Shown: positions 1 to 10,197 of the stretch, in pieces | Numbering within the stretch: the first letter of the stretch is position 1 | Layout of the letters: the number at the start of each line of letters is the position of its first letter | Origin: Podospora bellae-mahoneyi | Taxonomy: Eukaryota; Ascomycota; Sordariomycetes; Sordariales; Podosporaceae | Reading direction: 5' to 3' | Length of the DNA stretch: 64,000 nt | Assembly (NCBI RefSeq): GCF_035222275.1 | Contig: NC_085884.1 | Span: 682,001 to 746,000 of the forward strand | Program-made: the position numbers and the translations under genes | Notes under the pieces: model-generated | Database searches by the model: none | Told to the model about the DNA's origin: nothing | The model's input: only the letters and a program-made list of their open reading frames with translations

Positions 1-3000
1 AACCGACCGCCCCCATGCATGCTGCCCTCGGTCTTCATACCCGTCAAGCATCTCCCGGTCACGCCGTCTCTCAAGGTCAACCGACGACGTCTACAGAAGA
101 TGATTACTGGGATGACCAAAGAAGAACTGTTCAGCATTTGCGCCTTCTCTACCGAAGCGAGACTGGCCATGCTGAAGCCACTGCCACCGACAGAAAGTGA
201 GGAGAAAATGAGATTGTTGTGGGCAAGTGTTTTGGGCATGGAAGATTCCAAGATCACGGCTTTGGATACCTTCTTTGGACTTGGAGGCGATGTGATCATG
301 GCTGGGCAACTAGTAGCCGCTTGCCGCCGCGAGGGTATTTCACTTCCGATCGCCAAAGTACTTCAAAATGCCACCTTGGCTGAACTCAGCAGGACCGTTG
401 CGGAGACTGCAAGTCCTCAGAGCCTACCCGTTCCGCAAGCACCCACCTCTCCGCCACCACCGGTTCCCACAGCATCAAATTCGCCTGCGCCACCACCAAC
501 CCCCAGCCAAACCCCGGTTCCCAACCCTTCACCAACTGCCCAATCATCGAACGCTATCAAGGAAGTCTTCATTGAGAAGGTTATTGCGCCCAAGATTGGA
601 GTGGACCCAAGCTCGATTGCCGATGCAGCCGAAGCCTCGTCTGTTCAGATCAGGTACATTGAGACGGGTATGCTCCGTGGACGATCCAACATCAATTACT
701 TGACGTTCAACTTCATCGGCGCGGTGGACTCCAAGAAGTTGGAAACAGCCTGCAAAACCTTGATCAGCATTCATCCAATTCTACGCACTGTATTTGTCCC
801 ATATAATCGTCGAGTGTACCAGGCTGTTCTCAAGAATCCCGACATCGAGTTCCGTCGTCATTACTGCCCAACCTGGAGGCTTGCCACCATGTTGGAGAAG
901 GTTGTCAAAAAGGACCAGTCCTCTGGCACCAAGTTTGAAACACCAATGACAAAATTCATGTTTTTGGACGGGAGCAAGCAGTCGGTTCTAATTCTGAGGC
1001 TCACCAAGGCTCAATATGATGACTTGTCCGTGGCCTTGTTGGTCAAGGACCTCAAGCGACTTTACGATGGATCTCAACCGGCACCCAAAAGGCCAAGTTA
1101 TTGCGATTTCCTGCGGACTGCCCAGCTCTCCATGGCCCAAGGCCCAGGTGCGGAGGAGTACTGGCGAGCGTTACTAGAGGGCGCTGTGATGACACAGGTT
1201 GTTGCCCATTCTCAGCCCTACCAGATGTCTACCCACGTCAAGACAATTCGAAACCCCATGCTGTCTCTGGGACCCCTTTCAAGTCTCGGTATCTCATTCG
1301 AGACAATCCTCAAGGCAGCTTGGGGTATGACGCTTGCCAAGCTTTCAGCAACGTCCGATGTCGTTTTTGGAGAACTGATCGATGGGCGACATGTGCGGCT
1401 ACCTGGGAATGTATCTGTTGCTGGTGTGATGGGCCCCACCGTCAATACGATCCCCATCCGTATTCAGTTTCCCGACGCCTCATTAACGCCCATGAGTTTG
1501 CTTCAATACGTCCAAGCCCAGCACGGTGCCGGCGTGCCATTTGAGAACCTCGGAACTCTTTTTCTGATCGAAAAGTGCACACCATGGCCCTACTGGACAC
1601 GTTTCAGTACGGTTGTTCGACATCAGTATGAGGATACCGCCATCCTGCCCAATGAGCCCAAGTCATTTCATCTTGGTGCAGCGTCATGCAAATTCACCAT
1701 CAACGAGTCCAGAGCCCAGGACATTCCAGATCTCTTTGTGAGATCCGTGGTTCGACCCCCTGGCCGAGTTGAAATATCCATTTCGTACTGCTCTGAGCGG
1801 ATCCCGGAAGCGTTTGCCGACCACGCTCTCCGCATGCTGGCAACCAACATCACCATGCTCACCAATGCCAACCTCACGCAAGAGCTGATCCCACAGGGGT
1901 ATCAGTACCGCAATATGATGAGGCGAATTCCCCTGACACCGAGCGAGTCAGCTTCTAGCCAGAGCTCGGAAGCCGACAGCTTGAATCTAATCAACTCCCT
2001 CAGCCAAGAACAGATCATGCTCATTAGGACGGCGGTTTCCAATACATGGTCGACGATTTTGAATCCTCTTGCGCTCGGAGTGCCGGAGGACCAGGTGCAC
2101 AATGCCTCATTTTACGATCTCTGGGGCAGTCTGATCCCGGCGTCGCAAATGATGCAGCAGTTGAACCGGGAGCTTCCCAAAGCCAACATCCCAGGCGCCG
2201 ATGCCAATCTCAAGGTCACGATGGAAGAGATTATTGAGAACGCCACCATGCTCAAGCAGTTTGAACTCATCGCGTCCAAGGTGAAGCCGCTAGGAAATAA
2301 AGATGCAGCAAGGAAGGAGAAGTCAAGGGAGACCGCCCGGGTGGGCACCGATAGCCCCAAACTCTCGGGTTTGCACCAGAAGCGAAAGCCAAGCATGAAC
2401 AACTTGGCCGCCCCAGCGAGCTCGAGCTCCCTTGGATCACGCATCCGCCGTCTGGCGAGCACCGTGGGCCGTACTAACTCGCCGCCCATTGCCAGACCAC
2501 AGACGGCAACCTCTCCCCCACCGGTGACGCCAACAACCCCAGTTGCCATCGGATTGGCATCTGCCATGGTAGCGGACATGTCACCGCTTGCGCCCAAGCT
2601 CGTCGGGAGTCTGTCTCCAAGCATGGCAAGCACACCTACCATGCGCAATGGCGCCAGCAGCGCGGCTGGTGTACCAAATTCTGCGCCCCAGCTGCCAAGC
2701 CTGCCGCTATTTGAGTCCATCGCCGAAGAATCAGAAGCTGCCAGCGACAACACGCTCAAGCCAGCCGCATGGAGGAAAGCGAGTCCACTGCTCCCAGGCA
2801 GTTCAGCCGACAGCATGACGACGGGAAGTTCAGCCAGCAGCCACCACAGCGGTGAAGGGCTGGGGCTGATGGCTAGGATTGACGAGCACGACAGGGAGGA
2901 GGACACCATTGTTGCCACAAATAACCAAATCCGCACTGGAGCCAATACACCTATGATCACAGAGGAGATTATTGCTGATGAAGCCGAGGATGTGGCCAGC

Positions 3001-3159
3001 CCGCTTGCAGCGCCGCCTACTGCGACGCCCAAGACGGGGAGCACCAGGTATTTTTCTACGACACCAAGTGGGCAGGCTGAATCAACAGCGGGCGTGAGGG
3101 AAGCAAAAGAAAGGAGTAAATTGTGGGGGAAGACGGGGATGTCACCTGTTGTTGGGTAG
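1..3159 (+). CDS. NRPS C-terminal part (A end, T, C, T, disordered tail), 5' partial
   Basis: The reading frame is open from base 1, so the gene starts upstream of the window. Visible order: the end of an adenylation domain with the A10 motif LPVTPSLKVNRRRL (catalytic Lys kept); a thiolation domain reading FFGLGGDVIMAG; a condensation domain of about 450 residues; a second thiolation-like segment reading FYDLWGSLIPASQ; and a Ser/Pro/Ala-rich tail of about 290 residues. In active carriers the motif is GGxS. Here the first Ser position is Val (codon 292-294) and the second motif also lacks Ser there. The condensation HHxxxDG motif reads TKAQYDD, with Lys (1006-1008) for the catalytic His. From the family these domains should bind or scaffold rather than catalyse; that is inference. 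The last order, A-T-C-T, also occurs in GliP-type synthetases, but nothing else here supports an ETP cluster. Product unknown. The gene ends with TAG at 3157-3159. Confidence 0.85.
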   Translation, partial: NRPPPCMLPSVFIPVKHLPVTPSLKVNRRRLQKMITGMTKEELFSICAFSTEARLAMLKPLPPTESEEKMRLLWASVLGMEDSKITALDTFFGLGGDVIMAGQLVAACRREGISLPIAKVLQNATLAELSRTVAETASPQSLPVPQAPTSPPPPVPTASNSPAPPPTPSQTPVPNPSPTAQSSNAIKEVFIEKVIAPKIGVDPSSIADAAEASSVQIRYIETGMLRGRSNINYLTFNFIGAVDSKKLETACKTLISIHPILRTVFVPYNRRVYQAVLKNPDIEFRRHYCPTWRLATMLEKVVKKDQSSGTKFETPMTKFMFLDGSKQSVLILRLTKAQYDDLSVALLVKDLKRLYDGSQPAPKRPSYCDFLRTAQLSMAQGPGAEEYWRALLEGAVMTQVVAHSQPYQMSTHVKTIRNPMLSLGPLSSLGISFETILKAAWGMTLAKLSATSDVVFGELIDGRHVRLPGNVSVAGVMGPTVNTIPIRIQFPDASLTPMSLLQYVQAQHGAGVPFENLGTLFLIEKCTPWPYWTRFSTVVRHQYEDTAILPNEPKSFHLGAASCKFTINESRAQDIPDLFVRSVVRPPGRVEISISYCSERIPEAFADHALRMLATNITMLTNANLTQELIPQGYQYRNMMRRIPLTPSESASSQSSEADSLNLINSLSQEQIMLIRTAVSNTWSTILNPLALGVPEDQVHNASFYDLWGSLIPASQMMQQLNRELPKANIPGADANLKVTMEEIIENATMLKQFELIASKVKPLGNKDAARKEKSRETARVGTDSPKLSGLHQKRKPSMNNLAAPASSSSLGSRIRRLASTVGRTNSPPIARPQTATSPPPVTPTTPVAIGLASAMVADMSPLAPKLVGSLSPSMASTPTMRNGASSAAGVPNSAPQLPSLPLFESIAEESEAASDNTLKPAAWRKASPLLPGSSADSMTTGSSASSHHSGEGLGLMARIDEHDREEDTIVATNNQIRTGANTPMITEEIIADEAEDVASPLAAPPTATPKTGSTRYFSTTPSGQAESTAGVREAKERSKLWGKTGMSPVVG

Positions 3160-4769
3160 AGAAAAGTCATGCTGTGTTTCTTTTGTTGGTGCGGGTGAAA
3201 GGGATTTGGGATGGCCGGTGCATTGGATGGAATTGGGATACCCTGGGTACCTTGATCATGGACTGTTCTTCTATGTGTTGTTGTTGTTGTTGTTGTTTGA
3301 GTCACTGCCTCTATTGTCAATATTTGTATTGGTTTATACATTGCATATCTTACACCAATTTGTCTGTTTTATGTAATATTTTTATTCTCATAGTCCTAGT
3401 CCTCCGCGAACTGGACAATGTTTTGATATTTCGGGCATATGGACAAAGCCGCCGTGTATGGAACCCCGGTTACGACCGAGGGACACATCATGGCAATGTT
3501 TTCCAGGCCGGTGATGTGATATTTGTTGCTGTCGATGTTTTCTGGGGGCTCTAGCAAGGTCTTATGTAGCACTGCATGACCTTCCGCAATAGGGTTCAAA
3601 GAGGAAGGCAGACGGGGGGGATGGACGGGGCGATTCGGTGCGGTCTGTCGGTGTGGGGGTGATGCAGCCAACTGTCCGGATTCTTGCTCTCTCTTTGGTG
3701 TTGGTGTGTTCTTTTAGGAGAGAAGAGGGGGTGGTGTTTTCTGCTTTGGGGGCTGGTCGGAGTCAGCTAATTAGTATCGGATATGCACTTCAATGATGAA
3801 AGACGGGGTTTCCTGGAGGAGGAACCCGAATTCGGGTTCGGGAGAATGTGTGGGTAAAACTTTGCTCTTTTACATGAAGGATTTCGGTTCGAAGTGGAAA
3901 TCGGTGGATGAACGCAACGTGGTGGTTTACCTTACCTTGCTGTCGTTGCATAGTGGCGCCATTCCTACTGCAGATAGTTCTCCGGGGGCCACCAATCGGG
4001 TTCGGAGCCCTGGGGGATGCTGCAGAGGGATGCGACTGTGATTTCTTCAGCGGTTTGTCAGTGCACCACCAGAGAAAGAAGTCCGCAGCTCGCCGGGTGT
4101 AAAGGATTTCGGGGTTTGGCGGGGACTGGGCTAGCTGGGCTGCGTGGATAGAAGACGAGTAACGATTGTCAAGCCATTGATGTTTTCCTCTCTCGTTTTT
4201 CATCATTGAAGATTCCCGATTCATAAGCATTCCCAATTGAATGGATCGTCAGCCGGGAACGAACAAAGAAGATCATGGGGTAGCACGGCACGACACAACA
4301 CCCTTTCCATTCCCAGCAGCTTGGGCCGCGCTAACCCCCTTCCAGAACCTGCCCTCGCCCATGCGTCTTTTTCCCCTCTCTCCCTGCAGGACAGCAATGA
4401 AATAGTTTGCTGTCAAACCCCTGGACACCGGGTGGGTGGTGTGGTGCTGTTGGTTCAACCATCCAAGAAAACCCCCGACGGACGGAACCCTCCCGGGCCA
4501 ATTTTCCCCAGCTGCGGTACTTCTTGTTCCCCGTCCCCCCCGCGTTCTTGACTTTTGTCCCAATTCCTTTTCGCCCCAACTTTTCCCACGAACAGCACAC
4601 TTGTTGGGTGCTCCACATTGCGCGCCCGCGTATTCTTTGTTTCTCAACGTCTAGACCACAGGGCCAAGACAAACGACTTCACTTGTCACGGACTTTTTGC
4701 TTTTGAGCTGAGTGAAAGTGGGGGATTGATTGATCGACAGAAACCGGCTCCCGCGACCGTTTTTCCACC
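3160..4769. other. Intergenic: NRPS 3' flank and LaeA-like promoter
   Basis: No gene is supported here. A short (TTG)n run lies at about 3277-3296, probably in the NRPS 3' UTR. Open frames of 60-150 codons on both strands lack family motifs and overlap one another. Confidence 0.6.
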
Positions 4770-6168
4770 ATGGCCTCCACCGACGACGCTCCACCTGTTA
4801 CCACCACCGCAACATCGGCGCCATCACCACCAGCTGCTTCCCCATCCCCGGCGCCGGAGGGGAAATTGTCGGGGAAGAGCTCACCCAAATCTGGGGCGGG
4901 TTCGCCGAGGAATTTGGATGATGCGCTTGATCCGCTGAATGGGGAGCACTGGACTCAGCACGTATCTCTCCCCCTTGTAAACACCCTACTTGTTTCAAAG
5001 CGCGCGCGACTAATGAGGTTTTTTGGGGGGGAGGAATAGCCCGTTGAAGACGACAGCGACTCGGTCCTTGACAGCATTCTGAGTTCCACCGCGAGTCTGT
5101 CCTCGAGTATATTTGAATACCGCAACATCAACGGCCGGACGTTCCACAGCGACAAGACCAACGCCGAGTACTGGGGCCCGAACGATGACAAGCAGCTGCA
5201 GAGCCAGGATATCATCCACCACTGCCTGACGCTTGTGCTGGAGGGGAGGTTGTATCTGGCGCCGATTGACGCGGGGAAGATTAGCAAGGTTTTGGACGTG
5301 GGCACTGGAGGGGGCTTGTGGGCCATGTTTGTTTTTCTCTCCCCCTTTTTCTTTCTCCGATGCTGATGATGGCAGTGACTTTGCGGACCTGCACCCCAAC
5401 CTGGAGGTGACGGGGACGGACATCTCCCCTGTGCAACCCTCGTGGGTGCCCCCCAATGTGAGATTCGAGATTGAGGACGCGACGCTGCCGTGGACGTTCA
5501 GGGAGAATTCCTTTGACTTTGTGCACATGAGGTATTTGTTTGGCTCGATTCCGGACTGGGATGCGATTTTTGAGCAGGCTTATGCGGCGACGAAGCCGGG
5601 GGGGTGGATTGAGAGTTTTGAGGCGGATGCAAATCTGTACTCGGAAGATGGGACGGTCACGGAGGACTCGCCGATGGGGACGTGGACCAAAGTGTTCAAG
5701 GAGGCCAAGAAGAAGTTTGGGAGGACGTTCTTCCCTATCGAGGAGGACGTGCAGAGGAGAGGCATTGAGAAGGCTGGGTTTGTTAACATAACTGTGAAGG
5801 ATATCAAGGTGAGTTCTGTTTAAGAGGTGTAGGGCGGATGTAGGCTGACCTTGATGGCAATAGGTGCCGATGACGGGATTCCCGAAGGACCCGAAGCTGA
5901 AGGAGATTGGGCAGTATAGCCATTTGGCTATTGAGCAGGACTTGGAAGGTTCGTTTGCTACCCACCATGCCTGATGAAACGAAGACCAGAAACTAACAAG
6001 ATAACAGGCATGGTGCTCTACATTTTTGGAGAAGTCATGGGCTGGTCCGTGGTGGAGATCCACGCTTTCCTGGCTCACTTCCGTAAGCAGATGAGAAACA
6101 AGAACTGCCATCCCTTGTTTCCGATCAGGATTGTGTACGCCCAGAAGCCAGAGAAGAAGAAGGACTGA
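4770..6168 (+). CDS. LaeA-like SAM-dependent methyltransferase
   Basis: Five exons: 4770-4961, 5040-5326, 5376-5808, 5864-5948, 6008-6168, giving 385 aa; the introns are 78, 49, 55 and 59 nt with GT/AG ends and keep frame. The start ATG sits in a good context (CCACCATGG). Residues 1-60 are Pro/Ser/Thr-rich and disordered. The Rossmann core begins with VLDVGTGGGLWAIDFAD (SAM motif I), followed by TGTDISPVQPSWVPPN and the acidic segment IEDATLPW. This layout is typical of fungal LaeA/LaeA-like proteins. LaeA itself is a nuclear regulator of secondary metabolism in the velvet complex; many paralogues have other or unknown targets, so that role is not assigned. It follows the NRPS by 1.6 kb on the same strand. 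Confidence 0.85.
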
Positions 6169-6698
6169 GCAGAGATCAAGAGTTTGCGATGGATGATGGA
6201 TAAGTGAGAAAAAGTGGTGGTGGTGGTGGATACTATGACATATATCTGACTTTCATTTCTTGTTCATAGCGTAAATTGGAAATAAGACTGACATGTAAGA
6301 CCTCTTTGATACTTCAGGAACTATCTTGTTACCCTAAAGGGCCGTGGAACTTTTGTGCAATGAAATGTGTCTCTATGACAACACAGGTGTGGGATCCACA
6401 AAAGGGGCTATTGTTTTCTCCACACTTTGGCAACATCCAACCCAGCCTGGATGAATGAGCAACCCAATCTTGAAACACACGTCTCCAATATGACGATGAT
6501 AAGCGCGAGGGGTATGACAGTGGTAGCTGCAGAAATTGAGGGTTGGGTGGATGGCAGCCGAGAAGAACCATTTTAAGTTACCTAATGTGATGTGTTCGGA
6601 GGACACGGGGATTCTTTTTCTGGACTTCTGTAAACTCCGGTAGAAAGGAGATTTGTGGATTCTAAATTTGTCGCAAAGGGGAAGGTGCTAAAAATATT
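6169..6698. other. Intergenic between methyltransferase and tRNA-Arg
   Basis: Holds the methyltransferase 3' end, including a short (GGT)n run near 6215. No gene seen. The run AAAAA at 6690-6694 is the Pol III terminator of the minus-strand tRNA that follows. Confidence 0.6.
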
Positions 6699-6783
6699 CG
6701 ACCAGCATGGGACTCGAACCCACAACCTCGGCTTTGCAATCCCTTAGTAGGAGAGCCACACGCTACCATTGCGCCAACTGGCC
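6699..6783 (-). tRNA. tRNA-Arg (CCT) with 13-nt intron
   Basis: Read on the minus strand it folds as a cloverleaf. The acceptor is GGCCAGT against GCTGGTC (two wobble pairs) with discriminator G. The D stem is GCGC/GCGT, the anticodon stem TGGCT/AGCCG, and the T arm GTGGG-TTCGAGT-CCCAT. The loop reads CT-CCT-A, then 13 extra bases before the last loop base, so the anticodon is CCT (reads AGG) and a canonical intron follows position 37. A T5 terminator follows 4 bases after the 3' end. Confidence 0.93.
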
Positions 6784-8436
6784 GCTTATCGATGGGAATC
6801 CAATGAGGGCGAGTGTCTATAAAACTGCTGCTCAGTCAGTCGTGTAATCGCATTTCCATAGATCTCACCGGCCATGGTCTCGATTTATCTTAAGATCATC
6901 ACAATATAGCTCACCGCTCATATTATAAAATACACCAGAACCGCCACATCGTATCAGCCGCCTTGCACCCAATAGGGCTCGGAGAAGATAGGTTTTGTTG
7001 GACAGATGAAACTATCGAGAACTCACAGTCCCATGTTACAAGAAATGCTCGGACAATAGACAGCAAAAGCTAAGACTCTAGATACTAAAAGCTCAGCAGT
7101 CCACCACATTGTCACCCACCCCGACATCACTGAAAGGCAAATATAATATGCCAGTCGATCTTCAAGTCCAAGTTGTCCAGGCACGCCGCTGGCAGCACAG
7201 GCAAGCAGCGGTGTCATCTTCCAACGTGGAGCGATTGGCCCGCGGACCGGGTCAAACAGTATTCCGAGTTTCCGGCAACCAGAAGTAAAAGTACAATGAG
7301 CAATCCAAGAAGCGCATGACTATGGTCCGGCAGATTGGTACTTGTGAGTCCTGCCGAAAGAGGAAGAGCCGTTGTGACATATGGGAAGAGTTAGATTATG
7401 CTTAGGACGATACCTGCTTTGTTGCCACAAAGGTAAGACCCAAAGCGCAAGGCGATTTATTCACGATGTCAATACCTACAGCTAACCCGGATTTAGGACC
7501 AATGATTGGTGCTGCGCTTTAGTTCTGGTCGGCCGCACGAATGATTGAGAGATTATGGTTTAGATACGATACAGACAAGCCAGATATTATCCCTAGTATA
7601 ACCCTACTGAATGAAAATATCGGTCCCTGCCGCCGTGACCTCCTATGTAGATAAAATCCCTACTACCCCGGCGATGAATACTTACTTTAACGATATTGGT
7701 ATTAGACAGAGATATCCTGCCTCCCTTGAGCAGGGCAATTTTTAAGCGTTTCAAAGCCCTGTCTTTACCAAAGAAAAGAGAAGTTAGTTTGGTATATATC
7801 TTGTGTCTTTTTTACTGTTTTGCATATTATGGAGCAAGTCCTTGGATGCATCACCATGGATTTCTCTCGCAGATTCGGTATCAATGTAAGTGCCATCTCT
7901 TTAATTTTGACAGATTCCAGGTTGTCGATGTCCATCTGCAGCCCGGGCCAAGATCAAACCACGAGAGCCCCGTCAGTCATCCTCACTTTTAAGCATGCTG
8001 GACCATTCTCTTGTATTTTCAATCTGCGGGAGGTGCAGGTCCACTATCAGTGGACCATCTTGAAGGGGGGTTGTTCTATGAACAATAGTTGAGATGAATG
8101 GCATGGCCAGTTTGTCTAAGGATACGGGACCTCGTTGGTTTTGTAATTAGGTATGGAACTTGCGTGCGCCAGAAATTTAGGGATCCATAATCCTGCTTTG
8201 TATAGAGGGTTACCTACACTTTGACAATCAACTGGTTTCGGGACAAGATACAAGAAGTCACAAGTAATCAAAAGAGCGGAACAACATAATGTTGATAATA
8301 GTAGTATTAGTATAATTTGACAAAAGAAAAAAAAATGATTGACTCACCGATCCATATTTTTTGATATTTTTGTTTCAGTGAAAACACAACCCCACGATCT
8401 ACAACAATTGTACTTACCTATGTGCGACAGGCAAGC
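6784..8436. other. Gene-poor, relatively AT-rich stretch
   Basis: No intact gene is supported. A zinc-cluster fragment lies at 7322-7405. A minus-strand open stretch around 7023-7330 and a plus-strand one at 7696-7992 show no recognisable family and could be decayed coding sequence. No terminal repeats or transposase motifs were found. Confidence 0.5.
7322..7405 (+). pseudogene. Relic of a Zn2Cys6 transcription-factor N-terminus
   Basis: An ATG opens a 27-codon frame whose start reads VRQIGTCESCRKRKSRCD, the first half of a fungal Zn2Cys6 binuclear cluster (CxxCxxxxxxC). It then stops. The second cluster half (CxxC...C) and the rest of a transcription factor are not visible downstream in any frame. 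It looks like a decayed fragment; an isolated first exon of a damaged gene is also possible. Confidence 0.3.
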
Positions 8437-8943
8437 TCAGTTTTCCTCGCCCAGCAAATCATCCCAAAGATCAGAAAGAAAGCCGGAGGGGTCTGAAGCC
8501 TCGAAAGGTCTAATCTCCACCTGATTCTCTCTCTCCTGACCAGCAGTATTAGCAGTTGGAAGAAGAGGAGTTTGGGAAGTAATCGCATTCCTTCTCAAGT
8601 TCCGAGGGTGCCCATGAGTGGCACATTGGTTGCAGAGAGCCCTCTGCTGGGATATTCTCATGCAAGAAGCGCCAGCAGCGATCGTCCCTGGACATTGCCG
8701 GGGATCAGTGATGTTGTCATCGCCAGTGAAAGTGGGGCAATGCTCCCAGAATTGTCTGATAGGCTCCCACCGATTGCAGCGTTGAACGTCGCCGATCCGG
8801 CGGAGGTAGAAGCCAGTCGGCTCTGGGGAGGTAGGGAGGGTAGGCCGGGAGGTTGTAGAGCGGATGTAGTTGCTATGCGAGCAAATGGCTCCGTCCCGAA
8901 GGGGGCAGCGGCAGTAGAAGTTGATGATGGCGTAGGTGCACAT
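8437..8943 (-). CDS. Small Cys-rich hypothetical protein
   Basis: Single exon of 168 codons. The N-terminus reads MCTYAIINFYCRC, and ten cysteines fall in the first ~110 residues, including CxC near the start and CNQC near residue 105. The C-terminus is acidic (WDDLLGEEN). I recognise a general pattern of small fungal proteins opening MC-x-Y-x(5-8)-C-x-C with later spaced Cys/Trp, all of unknown function. There is no clear signal peptide, so zinc binding is a guess from the Cys spacing. The start codon lies in a good context (CAAGATG). It sits alone in a gene-poor stretch. Confidence 0.55.
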   Translation of the reverse strand: MCTYAIINFYCRCPLRDGAICSHSNYIRSTTSRPTLPTSPEPTGFYLRRIGDVQRCNRWEPIRQFWEHCPTFTGDDNITDPRQCPGTIAAGASCMRISQQRALCNQCATHGHPRNLRRNAITSQTPLLPTANTAGQERENQVEIRPFEASDPSGFLSDLWDDLLGEEN

Positions 8944-10197
8944 CTTGACTGGCCTTTTGAGTTAGTTTTGGATGGGGGTATTTCCCAAGGATAGTACTTA
9001 ACTTCTTTTGGGGTGTTGATCTGATGTGAATGTAATGAGTGATCAGTAATAAGGGATGAGAGATGAGAGATGAGAAGCTGGGTTTGATTTTCGAAGCATG
9101 TTGTCGCTGTTAAATAGACCTGATTTAGGCTACAGTCTTCGTGGGACAAATGAATTGTACAGCGTAGTATATCTCTGTGTTATGAATCATCTTACTGAAG
9201 GCTGACTTAAAACAATTATTCCAACTTTGGTCGGTTGTTGTCGACTCGAACCATGAAATATGCAAATCTCATGAACAAAGACAATGCCTTTGTCACAGCC
9301 CACTTGTTCCGTCGCCTTCTCACTTCGGAGAGCTCAGTCCACCATGAACGAGCGATGGCGGGGTTCCGGAGCACTCCACAACAGACAACCCCTGAAGACA
9401 CCCCTAACTGAATGTAAACAGAGATCAACTCAACCGCCCCGCCCTTAGAGTGTGGACTTTCTGCTCAAAGAAGCACCGCTCCATATATTTGGATCCGTTG
9501 CTGAACCATGATGTCATTGCTCGCACATCATTCCAGCGCGGCATTTTGTGATGGTTGGTGTCAGACAGTGTATCACCACATCCTCCCGCAAGCGCTCTGA
9601 CGCTTTAGCCTCGCGGAACTGTAGATGCATCCCGGTCTCAGATCATCGACCATTCATCGTTTCCGTTTGCCATACACCGGGCCGAAGCTACAGCCCGGAA
9701 CGTTGTAGAAGCTGCGCAGGAGTCGTTGTCTCGGGAAGAGCCGCTCGAGCATTTTACGTAAACTTCCACAACGGGAGCTTCTGAACACCACCAGTCTTGG
9801 ACATCGCGTCATCTGACTGTGGCACAGGTGTCAGTTGAGATGGTCTGTCGGTCCCTATTGTAACAAAACGACCGCCCATCAACCCCGACCTGACGGTCAT
9901 CTCCAATCGCTTCGAAGAGAGGACGCACGACAGGTCTTCCTGACAGTGCTGATGTCTTGCTGTTTCCTGCTTTTGACGTATGGATATCCAAGTCGACGTC
10001 TGTGTGGTCAGACGGGATTGGCATGAAGGATGATGCCACAGCTGAATCGGCGATGATCCCGCTAGACCGTTGACAGCAAGTGGCGGAGAGAAGGACGGCC
10101 ATTTCTAGGATATCTATCACAACCATAAAGGTATAAGTAGAGCTGTCTTCCACCGTCAAAGTCCCTTACAACATCTTCATCCACCAACACAACAGTC
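8944..10197. other. Intergenic, promoter of DdCAD-1-like gene
   Basis: No gene supported. A TATA-like AGGTATAAGTAG lies about 65 bases before the start at 10198. Short open frames in several phases have no recognisable content. Confidence 0.5.

Noticed and set aside
2112-3341. 409-codon open frame antisense to the NRPS tail
   Set aside because: It mirrors the Ser/Pro/Ala-rich sense frame and shows no domain; a shadow of codon bias.
5281-6111. 276-codon minus-strand frame over the LaeA-like gene
   Set aside because: Runs across supported exons and introns of the opposite strand with no motif.
1-6168. GliP-type epidithiodiketopiperazine cluster
   Set aside because: Only the A-T-C-T domain order is suggestive; carriers are dead and no ETP tailoring gene is present.
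6784-8436. Degraded transposable element
   Set aside because: No terminal repeats, transposase, reverse transcriptase or capsid motifs could be read in any frame.
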